This document shows, in pieces, positions 14,665 through 14,742 of a DNA stretch of 14,742 nucleotides. Under the pieces are notes generated by a model. The model saw nothing but the letters and a program-made list of their open reading frames with translations. It ran no database searches and had not been told where the DNA came from. Origin of the DNA: Oscillospiraceae bacterium (GTDB taxonomy: Bacteria; Bacillota; Clostridia; Oscillospirales; Ruminococcaceae); the NCBI GenBank assembly GCA_016302225.1, contig JAEDOB010000021.1, forward strand, positions 1-14,742, in the 5' to 3' direction. A program made the translations under genes and the position numbers. Position 1 is the first letter of the stretch, and the number at the start of each line of letters is the position of its first letter.

Positions 14665-14700
14665 AAAAATGGGCGTTCCCGAAAAAGGGGAAACGCCCAT
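14665..14700 (-). terminator. Minus-strand intrinsic terminator of a gene to the right
   Basis: On the minus strand a 9-bp stem (ATGGGCGTT/AACGCCCAT), extended by three G-C pairs around one bulged A, is followed by TTTTTGTT. It must serve a minus-strand gene whose coding region lies at or beyond the right edge. Confidence 0.8.
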
Positions 14701-14742
14701 CATTCAACACTAAACATTAAATTATCTTCGCATTTTTATGCA

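Larger units (their letters stand above)
14309..14742. other. 434-bp region without a convincing gene
   Basis: No ORF with ribosome binding site and coding character is visible here. It holds, in order, the 18-bp hairpin, a minus-strand promoter and RNA candidate, a plus-strand terminator, a symmetrical inverted-repeat element, and a minus-strand terminator. The last bases may contain the 3' end of a minus-strand gene, but too little is present to tell. Confidence 0.7.

Noticed and set aside
1..14742. CRISPR array, tRNA or rRNA genes
   Set aside because: No regularly spaced direct repeats, cloverleaf or rRNA motifs were seen; a TTCGA near 14465 lacks tRNA arms.

Overview
The window looks like a chromosomal segment of a motile, Gram-positive, low-to-mid GC Clostridia bacterium, most likely of the Ruminococcaceae/Oscillospirales type. 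The evidence is a Bacillus/Clostridia-type late flagellar gene order, GGAGG-type ribosome binding sites, consensus sigma-A and sigma-28 (SigD-type) promoters, a Gram-positive lipoprotein, and a small membrane-anchored protein of a family I associate with Ruminococcus (from memory). Almost everything is read on the minus strand. No database search was run; family names come from visible motifs, length and synteny.

Region 1 (1-3831, minus) is a tight three-gene operon: a SWIM zinc-finger protein, a HEAT-like repeat protein of about 597 aa, and a MoxR-type AAA+ ATPase that runs off the left edge. It is separated from the flagellar operon by an intrinsic terminator (3918-3946) and has its own probable promoter, with a 21-bp inverted repeat over the expected -35 position. 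Such SWIM/AAA+ gene sets often continue into a VWA-domain gene, which would lie outside the window. The function is not established.

Region 2 (3954-12879, minus) is a late flagellar operon in the order flgM, flgN, flgK, flgL, a DUF6470 (YviE-like) gene, fliW, csrA, fliD, fliS and a fliT-like gene. It starts from a near-perfect sigma-28 promoter. The genes encode the anti-sigma factor, the hook-filament junction proteins and their chaperone, the FliW/CsrA post-transcriptional switch, the filament cap, the flagellin chaperone, and a probable cap chaperone. The order matches Bacillus subtilis except that flagellin (hag) and flaG, normally between csrA and fliD, are absent. FliD is unusually large at 862 aa.

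Region 3 (12880-14308) holds a minus-strand lipoprotein gene ending in a strong intrinsic terminator, and a divergent plus-strand gene for a small protein with one membrane segment.

Region 4 (14309-14742) has no convincing gene but is dense in signals: an 18-bp perfect hairpin, a perfect consensus extended -10 sigma-A promoter reading leftward with no ORF behind it (small RNA candidate), a plus-strand terminator, a symmetrical 103-bp inverted-repeat element that could be a miniature transposable element, and a minus-strand terminator for a gene beyond the right edge.
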